Position numbers and translations under genes: made by a program. Below the pieces are notes generated by a model. That model did no database searches. It was not told the DNA's origin and saw nothing but the letters and a program-made list of their open reading frames with translations. DNA of 64,000 nucleotides from Candidatus Blochmannia vicinus (GTDB taxonomy: Bacteria > Pseudomonadota > Gammaproteobacteria > Enterobacterales > Enterobacteriaceae), in assembly GCA_030020825.1 (NCBI GenBank), contig CP125213.1:372001-436000 (forward strand), given 5' to 3'. Shown in pieces: positions 32,328-42,443 of this stretch (its first letter is position 1; the number at the start of each line of letters is the position of its first letter).

Positions 32328-32915
32328 ATGACTCTTATTTCTATTTTAATAATGATATTAGCTTATTTTTTAGGATCAATATCTAGCGCTATTTTAATAT
32401 GTAAAATATTAAATATTCCAGACCCAAGATTTTCTGGTTCTAAAAATCCCGGTGCTACTAATATTTTTCGTATTGCAGGTTATAAAATTGCAATTTTTGT
32501 AATATTATTCGACGTATTAAAAGGAGCCATTCCAATATGGTTAGGCTATTATCTGGAAATTTCATCTAATTCTTTAGGAATTATAGCTATTTTTTCCTGC
32601 TTAGGACACATGTACCCCATATTTTTCAAATTTTATGGAGGAAAAGGCGTAGCTACCGCATTTGGAGCACTAACCACAATGAACATTAACCTTTCCATTA
32701 TCATGATAAGCACCTGGTTATTAACTGTATTATCTTTTGGATATTCCTCATTAGGTGCTATTGTTTCTGCATTAATCGTACCTTGCTACACTTGGTATTT
32801 TCAACCACAATATTTACTTCCAACAATAATAATATCTTCTTTAGTTTTAATCAAGCATATTGTCAATATTAAACGACTATGGAATCATCAAGAAAAACGT
32901 ATTTGGCGTAATTAA
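32328..32915 (+). CDS. plsY: Glycerol-3-phosphate acyltransferase PlsY
   Basis: First acyl transfer to glycerol 3-phosphate using acyl-phosphate from PlsX. An integral membrane protein with five hydrophobic helices and three conserved loops: GSISSAIL, GSKNPGATNIFR (about residue 37), and YGGKGVATAFG (about 104). 195 aa against 205 in E. coli, whose plsB alternative cannot be judged from this window. Together with plsC it gives two steps of phosphatidate synthesis. Confidence 0.96.
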   Translation: MTLISILIMILAYFLGSISSAILICKILNIPDPRFSGSKNPGATNIFRIAGYKIAIFVILFDVLKGAIPIWLGYYLEISSNSLGIIAIFSCLGHMYPIFFKFYGGKGVATAFGALTTMNINLSIIMISTWLLTVLSFGYSSLGAIVSALIVPCYTWYFQPQYLLPTIIISSLVLIKHIVNIKRLWNHQEKRIWRN

Positions 32916-32946
32916 TATAAAATATTACTAATAATAATTATGGTAA

Positions 32947-33963
32947 TTATTTTATTCTTGGAAGGGATTCTAAAGACCAGCGTGGTCTCACTAAAATTGA
33001 TAAATCACTAAATAATCCAGCCTTAAGTCTAATAAATCCAGTATAAGCAACCATTGCTCCATTATCTGTACAAAATTCCGAACTAGGATAAAATAATTTT
33101 CCTTTTAAGACATACATCATTTTTGAAAAATACGATCTCAACGCATGATTAGCACTAACACCTCCAGATACTACTAAACATTTTAATCCAGTTTGATCTA
33201 ATGCACGACGACATTTTATTGCTAACGTTTCAATAATCGCATCTTCAAATGCACGCGCAATATCAGCATAAGTTTGACCGTCATGAGTGCTTGACATAAT
33301 AGTATTTACCGCAAAAGTTTTTAATCCAGAAAAACTAAGATTTAAGCCTGGTCGATCAATCATGGGACGAGGAAATATATAACGATTCGAAATACCCTGT
33401 CTAGCCATTTGTGATAACAAAGCGCCACCAGGATATTTTAATCCTAATAATATAGCAATTTTATCAAACACTTCCCCGACAGCATCATCAATAGATTCTC
33501 CTAATATTTTATATTCTCCTATCTTATTTGCAAATACAAGTTGAGTATGTCCTCCAGATACCAATAATGCTACAAACGGAAATTTAGGAGCCTTTTTTTC
33601 TAACATTGGCGCTAATAAATGAGCTTCCATGTGATGAATATCGATAGCAGGTATTTTACAAGCATAAGCAAGTGTTCTGGCAATAGTCGCTCCAACCAAC
33701 AAAGCGCCTATCAAACCAGGGCCAGCAGTGTACGCTATTCCATTGATATCTTCAAGTTTTAAATAAACTTGCTTTAATGTAGACAAAATTAAAGGAACTA
33801 TTTTCCGTACATGATCACGAGCAGCTAATTCAGGTACAACTCCTCCATAGTCAGCATGTAACGCATCTTGACTGTATACTTTATTAACTAATAATCCTTG
33901 ATGTTGATCATAAATTGCTACGCTGGTTTCATCACATGAAGTTTCAATACCTAAAACTCGCAT
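32947..33963 (-). CDS. tsaD: tRNA t6A synthesis protein TsaD
   Basis: Catalytic ASKHA-fold subunit that transfers threonylcarbamoyl to A37 of tRNA. Features: [19 protein letters not shown] start, metal-binding [10 protein letters not shown] (about residue 111), [18 protein letters not shown], and [10 protein letters not shown]. The ATG at 33963 has GGAA six nt upstream; an ATG four codons earlier is disfavoured. About 338 aa against 337. Divergent from rpsU as in E. coli. Confidence 0.96.
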   Translation of the reverse strand: MRVLGIETSCDETSVAIYDQHQGLLVNKVYSQDALHADYGGVVPELAARDHVRKIVPLILSTLKQVYLKLEDINGIAYTAGPGLIGALLVGATIARTLAYACKIPAIDIHHMEAHLLAPMLEKKAPKFPFVALLVSGGHTQLVFANKIGEYKILGESIDDAVGEVFDKIAILLGLKYPGGALLSQMARQGISNRYIFPRPMIDRPGLNLSFSGLKTFAVNTIMSSTHDGQTYADIARAFEDAIIETLAIKCRRALDQTGLKCLVVSGGVSANHALRSYFSKMMYVLKGKLFYPSSEFCTDNGAMVAYTGFIRLKAGLFSDLSILVRPRWSLESLPRIK

Positions 33964-34136
33964 ATACATTTCCATATTTAATGAATAATTATAAAATACT
34001 TCACATTAGTTTTATATTTCATGTCATAATATTTAATATTATAGTACAAACTATTAAAAATATAGTTATTTTAATCATATTACAATTATAATCTTCAATA
34101 GGAAGATTAAAAAATAAACAATAATAGAGAAAATAT

Positions 34137-34352
34137 ATGCCAATAATCAAAGTGCGTGAAAATGAATCATTCGACGTAGCGCTACGCCGTTTTAAAAGAT
34201 CTTGTGAAAAATCAGGAATTTTATCTGAGGTGCGTCGTAGAGAATTTTATGAAAAACCAACTACAGAACGTAAACGAGCAAAAGCATCAGCAATTAAGCG
34301 TCATACAAAAAAATTAGCCCGAGAAAATTTACGACGTGTTCGATTATATTAA
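34137..34352 (+). CDS. rpsU: 30S ribosomal protein S21
   Basis: First gene of the macromolecular-synthesis operon rpsU-dnaG-rpoD. The 71-aa sequence [47 protein letters not shown].. matches S21 across its length, which equals that of E. coli. S21 helps mRNA binding at the 3' end of 16S rRNA. Confidence 0.98.
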   Translation: MPIIKVRENESFDVALRRFKRSCEKSGILSEVRRREFYEKPTTERKRAKASAIKRHTKKLARENLRRVRLY

Positions 34353-34506
34353 ATAATTTTTACTCATGTAGTTTTTAATGTGCAAAAAAAAATAAAAAAA
34401 TATTATTTTATGATTAGTAAAATTAAGTCACCTACACTTATAGACACAAAATGTAATCATAATTTATAATGATGTTAGTGTTATTTATTATTTAATAGCA
34501 CAAACT

Positions 34507-34512
34507 AAGGAG
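34507..34512 (+). promoter_or_regulatory. Strong Shine-Dalgarno of dnaG deciding an AUU start
   Basis: AAGGAG, the best ribosome-binding site noticed in the window, ends five nt before ATT 34518 and 38 nt before the first conventional start codon in frame. The overlapping TAA at 34506-34508 closes the frame upstream. Confidence 0.8.
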
Positions 34513-34517
34513 ATATA

Positions 34518-36257
34518 ATTACCCGTATTCCAAACACAGTAATCCATGAATTGATATCGCGCACTAATATTGTTGATTTAATTAGTCGACGCATATCTTT
34601 AAAAAAACAAGGAAAAAACTTTCTAGCTCGTTGTCCATTTCATGTCGAAAAACACCCATCATTCACTGTTAATATCGAGAAACAATTCTATTATTGTTTT
34701 AGTTGTGGATCACATGGGAACGTAATAGATTTTTTGATGAATTATGACCAACTTACATTTATTGAATCTATCAAAGAACTATCAGTTATAAATGGGATAT
34801 CATTAGAGCTAAACGTAGACGTTTTAAAAAAAAATAATTGTCAGAAAACTAACCTATATCAGTTAATGAATAAATTAAGCAAGTACTATCAAAGTATATT
34901 GATTCAAAAAAAATATTTATATGCTTACAAATATTTGCAAAATCGTGGATTAAACGCCAAAACTATTACCGACTTCAACATCGGATTCGCTCCACCCGGA
35001 TGGAATAACATAATAAAAAAATTTAGTTTTACATCATATGATCAAGCACTACTTGACCAATCAGGTATGCTAATTAGTAATAACAAAAAATATAAATATG
35101 ATCGATTTCGTAATCGTCTTATGTTTCCTATACGAGATATAACAGGAAGAATCGTGGCATTTGGAGGGCGTGTTATTACACATAAAAAAATGCCTAAATA
35201 TCTAAATTCACCAGATACCGAAATTTTTAAAAAAAATCAACATTTGTATGGTCTATACGAAGCACGCACACAACAAAAAACCCCCTCTTACCTTCTTTTG
35301 GTAGAAGGTTATATAGATGTCATTACATTGACCCAATTTGGAATCAATTATGCAGTAGCTTCTTTAGGAACTACGACTGCCAATCATATTCGATTATTAT
35401 ATAATACCACCAATCAAGTTATTTGTTGTTACGATGGTGATCATGCTGGTAAAAAAGCCGCTTGGCGTACATTAAACATCGCTTTACCATATCTTACTGA
35501 TGATCGACAAATAAATTTTATATTTTTACCTCATGGAGAAGACCCAGATACATTAGTACGTAAAATAGGAAAAAATAACTTTTTAAAAAAATTAACACAA
35601 ACACAAGATTTATCAAATTTCCTATTTAAAACACTATCACAAAAAATAAATTTACAAACATTAGCAGGTCGAGTTAAATTAAGCAACCTAATATTACCTA
35701 TGCTTAATAAAATTCCTGGGAAAACACTAAAATTATGTTTACTACAACAATTAGGCAATAAAATAGGAATTTTAGACGAAAATAAACTAAATCAATTACT
35801 TATAAAAAAACCTATTTTATCTATTAATAAAACAAAAAAATATTGTATAAATTACAGCATAGAACACATATTAATAGGATTGTTAATACAAAATCCACAA
35901 CTTGCTAAATTAGTACCAAGCATACAAGAATTAAAACAATTTAAAAAGGACGATATAATAATATTTACTGATTTGGTTCAAATATGCAAAACATATCCAA
36001 CACCAACTCCTGCACAATTGTTAGAATATTACCGTGAGAATAAATTTTTTTCAAAACTTGAAACACTAGCATATTGGAACCACTTGATTACAAATGATAT
36101 GATAGAAACCACTTTTATTGATGCATTAACTAAACTATACAATTTGACTCTTGAACAACGTCAAGAAATGCTTATTGCTCGTGATCGAGTATCTGGATTA
36201 ACAACACAAGAACGTCAAGAATTATGGTTATTAACTCAAACATTATCAAAACGTTAA
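34518..36257 (+). CDS. dnaG: DNA primase, probable AUU start
   Basis: Makes RNA primers at the replication fork. The CHC2 zinc domain has CPFHVEKHPSF..YYCFSCG, the TOPRIM domain has LLVEGYIDVITL and CYDGDHAGKKAAWR, and a C-terminal helicase-binding domain follows. No ATG, GTG or TTG lies between the upstream in-frame TAA (34506-34508) and TTG 34551. Yet codons 34524-34550 encode RIPNTVIHE, which aligns with the conserved E. coli N-terminus (GRIPRVFIND). ATT at 34518 sits five nt after a perfect AAGGAG (34507-34512), giving 579 aa against 581. An alternative is a start at TTG 34551 with an 11-residue truncation. Confidence 0.85.
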   Translation: MTRIPNTVIHELISRTNIVDLISRRISLKKQGKNFLARCPFHVEKHPSFTVNIEKQFYYCFSCGSHGNVIDFLMNYDQLTFIESIKELSVINGISLELNVDVLKKNNCQKTNLYQLMNKLSKYYQSILIQKKYLYAYKYLQNRGLNAKTITDFNIGFAPPGWNNIIKKFSFTSYDQALLDQSGMLISNNKKYKYDRFRNRLMFPIRDITGRIVAFGGRVITHKKMPKYLNSPDTEIFKKNQHLYGLYEARTQQKTPSYLLLVEGYIDVITLTQFGINYAVASLGTTTANHIRLLYNTTNQVICCYDGDHAGKKAAWRTLNIALPYLTDDRQINFIFLPHGEDPDTLVRKIGKNNFLKKLTQTQDLSNFLFKTLSQKINLQTLAGRVKLSNLILPMLNKIPGKTLKLCLLQQLGNKIGILDENKLNQLLIKKPILSINKTKKYCINYSIEHILIGLLIQNPQLAKLVPSIQELKQFKKDDIIIFTDLVQICKTYPTPTPAQLLEYYRENKFFSKLETLAYWNHLITNDMIETTFIDALTKLYNLTLEQRQEMLIARDRVSGLTTQERQELWLLTQTLSKR

Positions 36258-36421
36258 TATAAAATTATCAACTTTTTAGGTTCAATATTACCAATGAAAA
36301 TAATCATAAAAATACCTCCTGAATAAATTATTATTAATAGTTTTATTTACATATCATCGATAGATAGGCGTATACCATCTATTAAACTTTTAAATATTAC
36401 TGCAAACGTGGGAGTCTTTTT

Positions 36422-38266
36422 ATGGAACATAACCCACAATCACAATTTAAGTTACTTGTTACACTTGGGAAAGAACAAGGATATTTAACTTTTTCTGAAG
36501 TCAACGATCATTTACCAGAAGATATTGTGGATCCAGGTCAAATCGAAAATATAATCCAAATGATGAATGATATGGGTATTCAAGTCATGGAAGAAGCTCC
36601 TAATTCCGATGAGTTTTTATTAATTGAGCGCACTAGTTCTACTAATGACGAAGAAGACGCAACAGAAGCAGCTGTGCAGGCATTAGCTAATGTTAACTCA
36701 GAGTTGTTAGGTAGAACAACTGATCCAGTACGGATGTATATGCGAGAAATGGGTACTGTAGAATTATTAACACGAGAAGGCGAAATAGATATCGCTAAAA
36801 GAATCGAAGACGGGATAAATCAAGTGCAATGCTCGGTTGCTGAATACCCAGAAGCAATTACTTATCTTTTAGATCAATATAAACGCGTAGAAACCGGAGA
36901 AACACGTCTTTCAGATTTAATTACAGGTTTCGTGGATCCTAATGCAGATGAAAATATATCAGCACACACAAATATAACTCAGAATATAACTTCTGAAATT
37001 AATTCTGAAACAATATCTGACGACGATGAAGAAGAAAATAATGATGAAAATAATATTGATCCAGACATAGCTCGTAAAAAATTTATAGCGCTACGTGATC
37101 AATATGAGATAACGCGAAAATCAATAAAATATAATGGAAGAAATCATGCTCAATCATCAAAAGAAATTTTGAAGCTTTCTGAAGTATTTAAACAATTTAG
37201 ATTAGTTCCAAAACAATTTGATAATTTAGTTAATAATATGCGCTCTATGATGGAACGAGTACGTATACAAGAACGCTTGATTATGAAATTATGTGTTGAA
37301 ATTAGTAAAATGCCTAAGAAAAATTTCATAGAGTTATTTTCAGGAAATGAAACTAATAAAGCTTGGTTTAATGCGGCTTTATCTATGCACAACACGTCAT
37401 GGTCAGAAACATTACATAAAGTTGATGAAGATGTACAACATAGTTTATCAAAACTACACCAAATTGAAAAAGAAACAGGACTAACAATAGAACAAGTAAA
37501 AGATATTAATCGTCGTATGTCAATTGGAGAAGCTAAAGCTCGACGAGCTAAAAAAGAAATGGTTGAAGCTAATCTTCGCTTAGTCATATCTATTGCCAAA
37601 AAATATACAAATAGAGGATTACAATTTTTAGATTTAATACAAGAAGGTAATATTGGTTTGATGAAAGCTGTAGATAAATTTGAGTATCGTCGTGGCTATA
37701 AATTTTCTACTTACGCTACTTGGTGGATCCGCCAAGCAATTACTAGATCAATAGCAGATCAAGCACGTACTATTAGAATTCCAGTTCATATGATAGAAAC
37801 CATTAATAAACTTAACAGAGTTTCTAGGCAAATGCTACAAGAAATAGGACATGAACCAACACCAGAAGAATTAGCAGAACGCATGCTTATGTCAGAAGAT
37901 AAAATTAGAAAAGTATTAAAAATCGCAAAAGAACCTATTTCCATGGAAACTCCTATAGGAGATGATGAAGATTCTCATCTTGGTGATTTCATTGAAGATA
38001 CAAATCTTGATTTACCTTTAGATTCAGCAACTTCAGATAATTTACGTGCTGCTACCCATGATGTGCTTGCTGGATTAACTCCACGAGAAGCTAAAGTATT
38101 ACGTATGCGGTTTGGTATTGATATGAATACTGATCACACTTTAGAAGAAGTAGGAAAACAATTTGATGTAACTCGGGAACGTATCCGCCAGATAGAAGCA
38201 AAAGCTTTAAGAAAATTACGTCATCCTAGTCGCTCTGAAATATTACGCAGCTTTTTAGATGATTAA
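36422..38266 (+). CDS. rpoD: RNA polymerase sigma-70 factor RpoD
   Basis: Primary sigma factor. Region 1.1 (residues 1-80), region 1.2 ([22 protein letters not shown]), a shortened acidic non-conserved insert (about 190-240), region 2 ([59 protein letters not shown]), region 3 and region 4 ([16 protein letters not shown], [33 protein letters not shown]) are intact. 614 aa against 613. Last gene of the operon with rpsU and dnaG. Confidence 0.98.
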   Translation: MEHNPQSQFKLLVTLGKEQGYLTFSEVNDHLPEDIVDPGQIENIIQMMNDMGIQVMEEAPNSDEFLLIERTSSTNDEEDATEAAVQALANVNSELLGRTTDPVRMYMREMGTVELLTREGEIDIAKRIEDGINQVQCSVAEYPEAITYLLDQYKRVETGETRLSDLITGFVDPNADENISAHTNITQNITSEINSETISDDDEEENNDENNIDPDIARKKFIALRDQYEITRKSIKYNGRNHAQSSKEILKLSEVFKQFRLVPKQFDNLVNNMRSMMERVRIQERLIMKLCVEISKMPKKNFIELFSGNETNKAWFNAALSMHNTSWSETLHKVDEDVQHSLSKLHQIEKETGLTIEQVKDINRRMSIGEAKARRAKKEMVEANLRLVISIAKKYTNRGLQFLDLIQEGNIGLMKAVDKFEYRRGYKFSTYATWWIRQAITRSIADQARTIRIPVHMIETINKLNRVSRQMLQEIGHEPTPEELAERMLMSEDKIRKVLKIAKEPISMETPIGDDEDSHLGDFIEDTNLDLPLDSATSDNLRAATHDVLAGLTPREAKVLRMRFGIDMNTDHTLEEVGKQFDVTRERIRQIEAKALRKLRHPSRSEILRSFLDD

Positions 38267-38590
38267 ACAAATATAAAAATTATAATTACCAATTTGATAT
38301 AATTATGACATTATATATTAATTTACAATATGCGCATATTTAGTATATAAAAATCAAACATAATAATTTTTTTTGCAAAATTACACAAAGTATGCTATAC
38401 ACTACAACATTGATAATATCAATAAATAAAAAATTATATGATATATTACAATAAAATTTAATAAAAGTTAAATAACTTCATCATAATGATTTATTTAATA
38501 TAAAAATTAGATTTTTTCAGATTTTAAGTAATTTAGTTTAAATTGTGCTTATGCTGCTGCTATGCTAAGAGCAACTAAACTTACAATCAA
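38267..38590. other. Spacer after rpoD
   Basis: 324 bp of AT-rich DNA leading to the tRNA. No gene remnant (mug stands here in E. coli) is recognisable. Confidence 0.5.
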
Positions 38591-38665
38591 GGCCCCTTAG
38601 CTCAGATTGGTTAGAGCAGGCGACTCATAATCGCTTGGTCGCTGGTTCAAATCCAGCAGGGGTCA
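38591..38665 (+). tRNA. ileX: tRNA-Ile2 (CAU, expected lysidine 34)
   Basis: Cloverleaf with acceptor GGCCCCT/AGGGGTC (one G-U pair), anticodon loop CTCATAA (CAT), T loop TTCAAAT and discriminator A. Although the anticodon reads Met, near-identity to E. coli ileX and the same position downstream of rpoD identify the minor isoleucine tRNA that TilS converts to read AUA. No CCA encoded (CAAC follows). 75 nt. Confidence 0.93.
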
Positions 38666-38814
38666 CAACACATTTTTTACTAAAAATATAAACAATAATT
38701 TTTTAATTCTGTTACCTCATAAACTTAAAGTGTTTTTACGAAGTGCTTTTTCATATAAATAATACGCTAATAACATTTAGCCATCATTAAGAGTAACTTT
38801 TACTACATTATCTA

Positions 38815-39369
38815 TCACAATACATAAAAAAATTCGGATCGTTCCAAAAAAAAACCCAAAACAATAAGTATAAATACCCATACAAATGAACTAATCCAAT
38901 TAAATAATTGGAAACGAAAAGAGCTCAGTCCAGATACTCCTGCAATAGTTGGCAACACTGTTCGCACGAATACTATGAAACGACCAATAAAAAGAGCAGA
39001 TAATCCATGTTTATGGATCATACGATTTGCTCTTTGATAGGATTTATTAGGTATAAAAGACAACCAGCGTTTTATAGTTTTATTGTTTTCTAAAAACTTA
39101 CCTTGCAAATAACTCATCCAACTGCCCAAACCTGCAGCTACTGTTAAAATTCCTAAAGTTGCAGTAAAATTCAACATACCTTTCGCAATCAATATTCCTA
39201 ATACAATTAATAAACTATCTCCAGGCAAAAAAAATGCTGGAAGAATAGCATTCTCTAAAAAAAGAATAATAAATACTAACGAATAAATAGCTAATGCTAT
39301 TCTTAAGTTGGGAAATAATGTAAAATTATTTTGCCATATTATATTTAGTAATTCTTTTAAAATATCCAT
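38815..39369 (-). CDS. yqjA: DedA-family membrane protein YqjA, C-terminally shortened
   Basis: DedA proteins are polytopic inner-membrane proteins required for proton-motive-force balance and envelope integrity; some flip lipid carriers. The match is to YqjA: FLENAILPAFFLPGDSLLIVLGILIAKG, the family motif FIGRFIVFVRTVLPTIAGVSGLSSFRFQLFNWISSFVWV with its essential Arg residues. 184 aa against 220 in E. coli: the C-terminal helix is missing, and tandem stops TGA TAG close the frame. Further E. coli-like sequence was not seen downstream in any frame. Confidence 0.88.
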   Translation of the reverse strand: MDILKELLNIIWQNNFTLFPNLRIALAIYSLVFIILFLENAILPAFFLPGDSLLIVLGILIAKGMLNFTATLGILTVAAGLGSWMSYLQGKFLENNKTIKRWLSFIPNKSYQRANRMIHKHGLSALFIGRFIVFVRTVLPTIAGVSGLSSFRFQLFNWISSFVWVFILIVLGFFLERSEFFYVL

Positions 39370-39950
39370 TACTCACTTAATTTCATATGTACAAAAATAT
39401 ATAATTAATTTAAAATAAATATATATTTTCATATATCTCTATTTTAGAGACATCATTTTTCAATGCAAAACAAAAAATACACTTTTCTTCTAAACCTCTA
39501 CATAATAATAATATTACTAACGAGTAATTAGAAACTAACATTTATTAATTCAATTACTATAGTTAAAAATTCTGAAACTTTTTATAAAATGTTAAATTCT
39601 TTGCTTTAAATTTTTACATGAAATATCTATTTATATTAAATAGCAAAATGGTATATTTCAAATAAATACTGATTAAATTTTAATTCATATATTTATCTAT
39701 TTTATTTATCGATAACATTAAAAATTAATTTAGCGATATAAAAACAAAAGATTTATTCTAATAAATAACAATATGTAATTTAAATATTACAATACCAAAT
39801 AAAATTTTCACTATCTATTATAAATAATATAATTTTTATATAATTAATGAATTTAAAAAAATATTACCAAATAAAAACTAAACACTTAATAATATTATAT
39901 GATTTCTTATTTTATTCTTACTCCTCTCTTTTACTATATTTGTCTTTAAC
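39370..39950. other. Non-coding spacer between yqjA and rnpB
   Basis: About 580 bp of very AT-rich DNA. It holds the yqjA upstream region and the rnpB downstream region. Nothing else is supported. Confidence 0.5.
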
Positions 39951-40361
39951 AAAGAGCTAGCCGTTAAGCCGGGTTCTGTCTTGAACAATCATTCATCTAC
40001 GCTAACATTCTCATGATAGCTTAAGCAGCTTACCCAAGTTCAGTACGGACCATACTATAGAACTTCTATTCAGCCTTGCTCCGAGTGGAGTTTACATGAT
40101 ACGAACTGTTACCAGCCCATATGGTGTGCTCTTACCACGCCTTTTCACCCTTACCTATATTATTTATTACTATCTGTGTTATAAAAAATAATTATTGGCG
40201 GTTTTCTTTCTGCTGCACTTGTCGTAGATTCACATCCCCCAGGAATTACCTGGCACCCTGCCCTATGGAGCCCGGACTTTCCTCCCCTTCACTTGTAATT
40301 ATATTAACTTTATCTTCATTACCACAAATACAAAGAAGCAGCGATTGTTTGGCTAACTCCC
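39951..40361 (-). ncRNA. rnpB: RNase P RNA (M1 RNA)
   Basis: Catalytic RNA that cuts the 5' leader from tRNA precursors. The conserved blocks read in order on the minus strand: GAGGAAAGTCCGGGCTCCAT, AGGGCAGGGTGCCAGGTAA, TAAGGGTGAAA, GTAAACTCCA, GGAGCAAGG, TAGATGAATGA and GACAGAACCCGGCTTA. The ends GGAGTTAGCC and GGCTAGCTCT pair to form P1. About 410 nt against 377 in E. coli, with an enlarged A/T-rich P12. The P15 loop (complement of 40036-40065) reads ATAGTATGG, where E. coli has ATAAGGTACGG, so the CCA-binding GGU is not preserved. Confidence 0.95.
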
Positions 40362-40367
40362 TAGAAT

Positions 40368-40396
40368 ATTATAACCATTATTTTAAATGATGTCAT
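40368..40396 (-). promoter_or_regulatory. Sigma-70 promoter of rnpB
   Basis: A near-consensus promoter: -35 ATGACA (complement of 40391-40396), 17-nt spacer, -10 TATAAT (complement of 40368-40373), with the predicted start about 7 nt on, near 40361, matching the RNA 5' end. It overlaps the last codons and 3' end of rsmI only marginally. Confidence 0.85.
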
Positions 40397-40399
40397 CAA

Positions 40400-41290
40400 T
40401 CAATTAATATTTTGATCTTCAATTTTATTTAATTGCTTACTCAAATATTTTTTATAAAGCACGTTTTTTTTTACTCCATATATATATTCTACCAAAATTG
40501 CAGCTTTTTTTACAGGTAATTCTGATGCCAATAAATTCATCACATGAAATATTTTTGGAGATAATCCATGATTTTTTAGACAATTTCCTGCTACTACTAA
40601 AACCATTTCTCCTCGAATTCGAGAATTATCTTTTTGTATCCAAGATAATAATTGTCCTACAGGAGCTCCATAAATAGATTCCCATATTTTAGTTAATTCC
40701 CGAGCTAATACGACATAACGTTCTAATCCAAAAATACTAACCATATCCTTTAAAGTATCTATTATACGATATTTTACATCATAAAAAATTAATGTGCGAG
40801 GTTCTTCTAATAAAGCTTGTAAACGACCTATGCGTAAATTATGTTTATGCGGTAGAAATCCTTCAAAACAAAATCGATCCGTTGGCAATCCAGATCCACA
40901 TAACGCAGTAATAGCAGCACATGGCCCAGGAAGCGGAATAACTTTAATTTTTAGTTTCTGACAACATTGTACTAAACGATATCCTGGATCGTTAATTAAT
41001 GGAGTACCTGCATCAGAAACTACAGCAACACTTAATCCTGCTTGTAATTTTGAAATTAGTGTTGGTATTTTTTTGTATTCATTATATCGATGTAATACAC
41101 ACAAAGATGTACGAATAGAAAAAAAATTTAATAATATGCGAGTACGACGCGTATCCTCTACAGCAATACAATCTACTTGACGCAAAACTGATAACGCCCG
41201 GTATGTAATGTCTTCTAAATTTCCAATAGGAGTTGGAACTATGTACAAAGCAGATGCACAATTGGTTATTGATGACGATATTTTCTTCAT
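40400..41290 (-). CDS. rsmI: 16S rRNA (cytidine-1402-2'-O)-methyltransferase RsmI
   Basis: Tetrapyrrole-methylase-fold enzyme that 2'-O-methylates C1402 in the decoding centre. Motifs: LYIVPTPIGNLEDITYRAL (about residue 15), VEDTRRTRILL, VVSDAGTPLINDPGYRLV (SAM site, about 90) and PLPGPCAAITALCGSGLPTDRFCFEGFLP. 296 aa against 286. The stop lies 4 bp from the rnpB -35 element. Confidence 0.96.
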   Translation of the reverse strand: MKKISSSITNCASALYIVPTPIGNLEDITYRALSVLRQVDCIAVEDTRRTRILLNFFSIRTSLCVLHRYNEYKKIPTLISKLQAGLSVAVVSDAGTPLINDPGYRLVQCCQKLKIKVIPLPGPCAAITALCGSGLPTDRFCFEGFLPHKHNLRIGRLQALLEEPRTLIFYDVKYRIIDTLKDMVSIFGLERYVVLARELTKIWESIYGAPVGQLLSWIQKDNSRIRGEMVLVVAGNCLKNHGLSPKIFHVMNLLASELPVKKAAILVEYIYGVKKNVLYKKYLSKQLNKIEDQNIN

Positions 41291-41837
41291 ATATTCATAT
41301 CTATTTTAATAAGTATCGTTTTAATGAAATTACTACAAATATAATACATTTTTACTATTAATACTCAATACACTAAATTAATATCTTATATATTAAGACC
41401 GCTGATATATAAATAATTAAATAATATATAAATTAACTAATATATTATTCTTTAAAATTTTAAATGAATCTTAAGTATGTATTTAACAAAAATATTTTTT
41501 GATCAATACTTCAACATTAAATAATTAAAACTCACTGGTTGGAATATAATGCATTTAAAAACTATTTTCTATCAAAATGGTTACTTTAAAATTAGGTATA
41601 AACACAATGAAATTATTAAAAATATTTAACAAAATACAATAATTTTATGTAAATTTTTTAAAAATATACTATACTACATTTGTGGTAAATGAATATTTTT
41701 AATTATAATATAATTATTATAGATAGGTTTATACAATTAAAGTAGTTCATTTCAAGTAATTTATTTATATATAATATAATAAACGAACTAAACATTAATA
41801 TCCAATTTTTAATATCTTAATTTGTAAATACATATAA
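41291..41837. other. Divergent rsmI/dolP spacer
   Basis: 547 bp where E. coli has lpoA (yraM), yraN and diaA. None is recognisable here; the DNA is nearly pure A/T-rich spacer. Confidence 0.55.
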
Positions 41838-42425
41838 ATGAATATTAAATATCATATAGTTCAATTATTATTAATTTTATTTTCTATATTAATATTGCAA
41901 GCTTGTTGTTCAAGCATGTTAGCTGTTGGAACTGCCGCATTTATTACTACAGCATGGCATGATCCTCGTACTATAGGCACTCAACTAGATGATAATATTT
42001 TAGAAACTCATATTGCTTATTCTTTCAACAAAAATCAACATATTAAAAAATTCACACGTATAAAAAACACTGTATACCAAGGTAATGTATTATTAACTGG
42101 ACAGGCTCCTTCTATTTCTTTTGTTGAAGAGGCCATAAAAATAGTAACTAAAATTAATGGAACAAAAAATATTTATAATGCAATTCGCCAAGGTACACCG
42201 ATATGTTTACAATCTATTTTCATAGATACTTGGATTAGTAATCAAATACGTTTAAGTCTTTTTCTTAAAAAAGATATACATGCTTCTAGCATTAAAATAA
42301 TTACAGAAAATAAAGAAGTATTTCTTTTAGGTCAAGTTACTCATTTAGAAGGTAAATATGCTGAGAAAATAGCAAATACAACAAATGGAGTAAAAAATGT
42401 AACTACCGCTTTTTCTTATATATAG
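41838..42425 (+). CDS. dolP: Outer-membrane lipoprotein DolP (YraP)
   Basis: A dual-BON-domain lipoprotein that binds anionic phospholipids at the division site and supports outer-membrane integrity and BAM function. The signal peptide ends in the lipobox LQAC (Cys22). BON1 covers about residues 50-118 (YQGNVLLTGQAPS..GTKNIYNAIRQG) and BON2 about 125-195 (ENKEVFLLGQVTHLEG..GVKNVTTAFSYI). 195 aa against 191. Known in E. coli as part of the sigma-E regulon. Confidence 0.93.
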   Translation: MNIKYHIVQLLLILFSILILQACCSSMLAVGTAAFITTAWHDPRTIGTQLDDNILETHIAYSFNKNQHIKKFTRIKNTVYQGNVLLTGQAPSISFVEEAIKIVTKINGTKNIYNAIRQGTPICLQSIFIDTWISNQIRLSLFLKKDIHASSIKIITENKEVFLLGQVTHLEGKYAEKIANTTNGVKNVTTAFSYI

Positions 42426-42443
42426 GAACATTCGGTAGTTACA
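42398..42443 (+). terminator. Hairpin spanning the dolP stop codon
   Basis: TGTAACTACCG (42398-42408) pairs with CGGTAGTTACA (42433-42443) across a 24-nt loop that includes the stop codon. The downstream sequence has an interrupted U-run (AAGTTTTTTATTT) about 15 nt later, so terminator function is plausible but unproven. Confidence 0.5.

Noticed and set aside
38591..38665. Calling the CAU tRNA a methionine tRNA
   Set aside because: Sequence and position match E. coli ileX, the AUA-reading isoleucine tRNA modified by TilS; acceptor and anticodon-stem pairs differ from both Met tRNAs.
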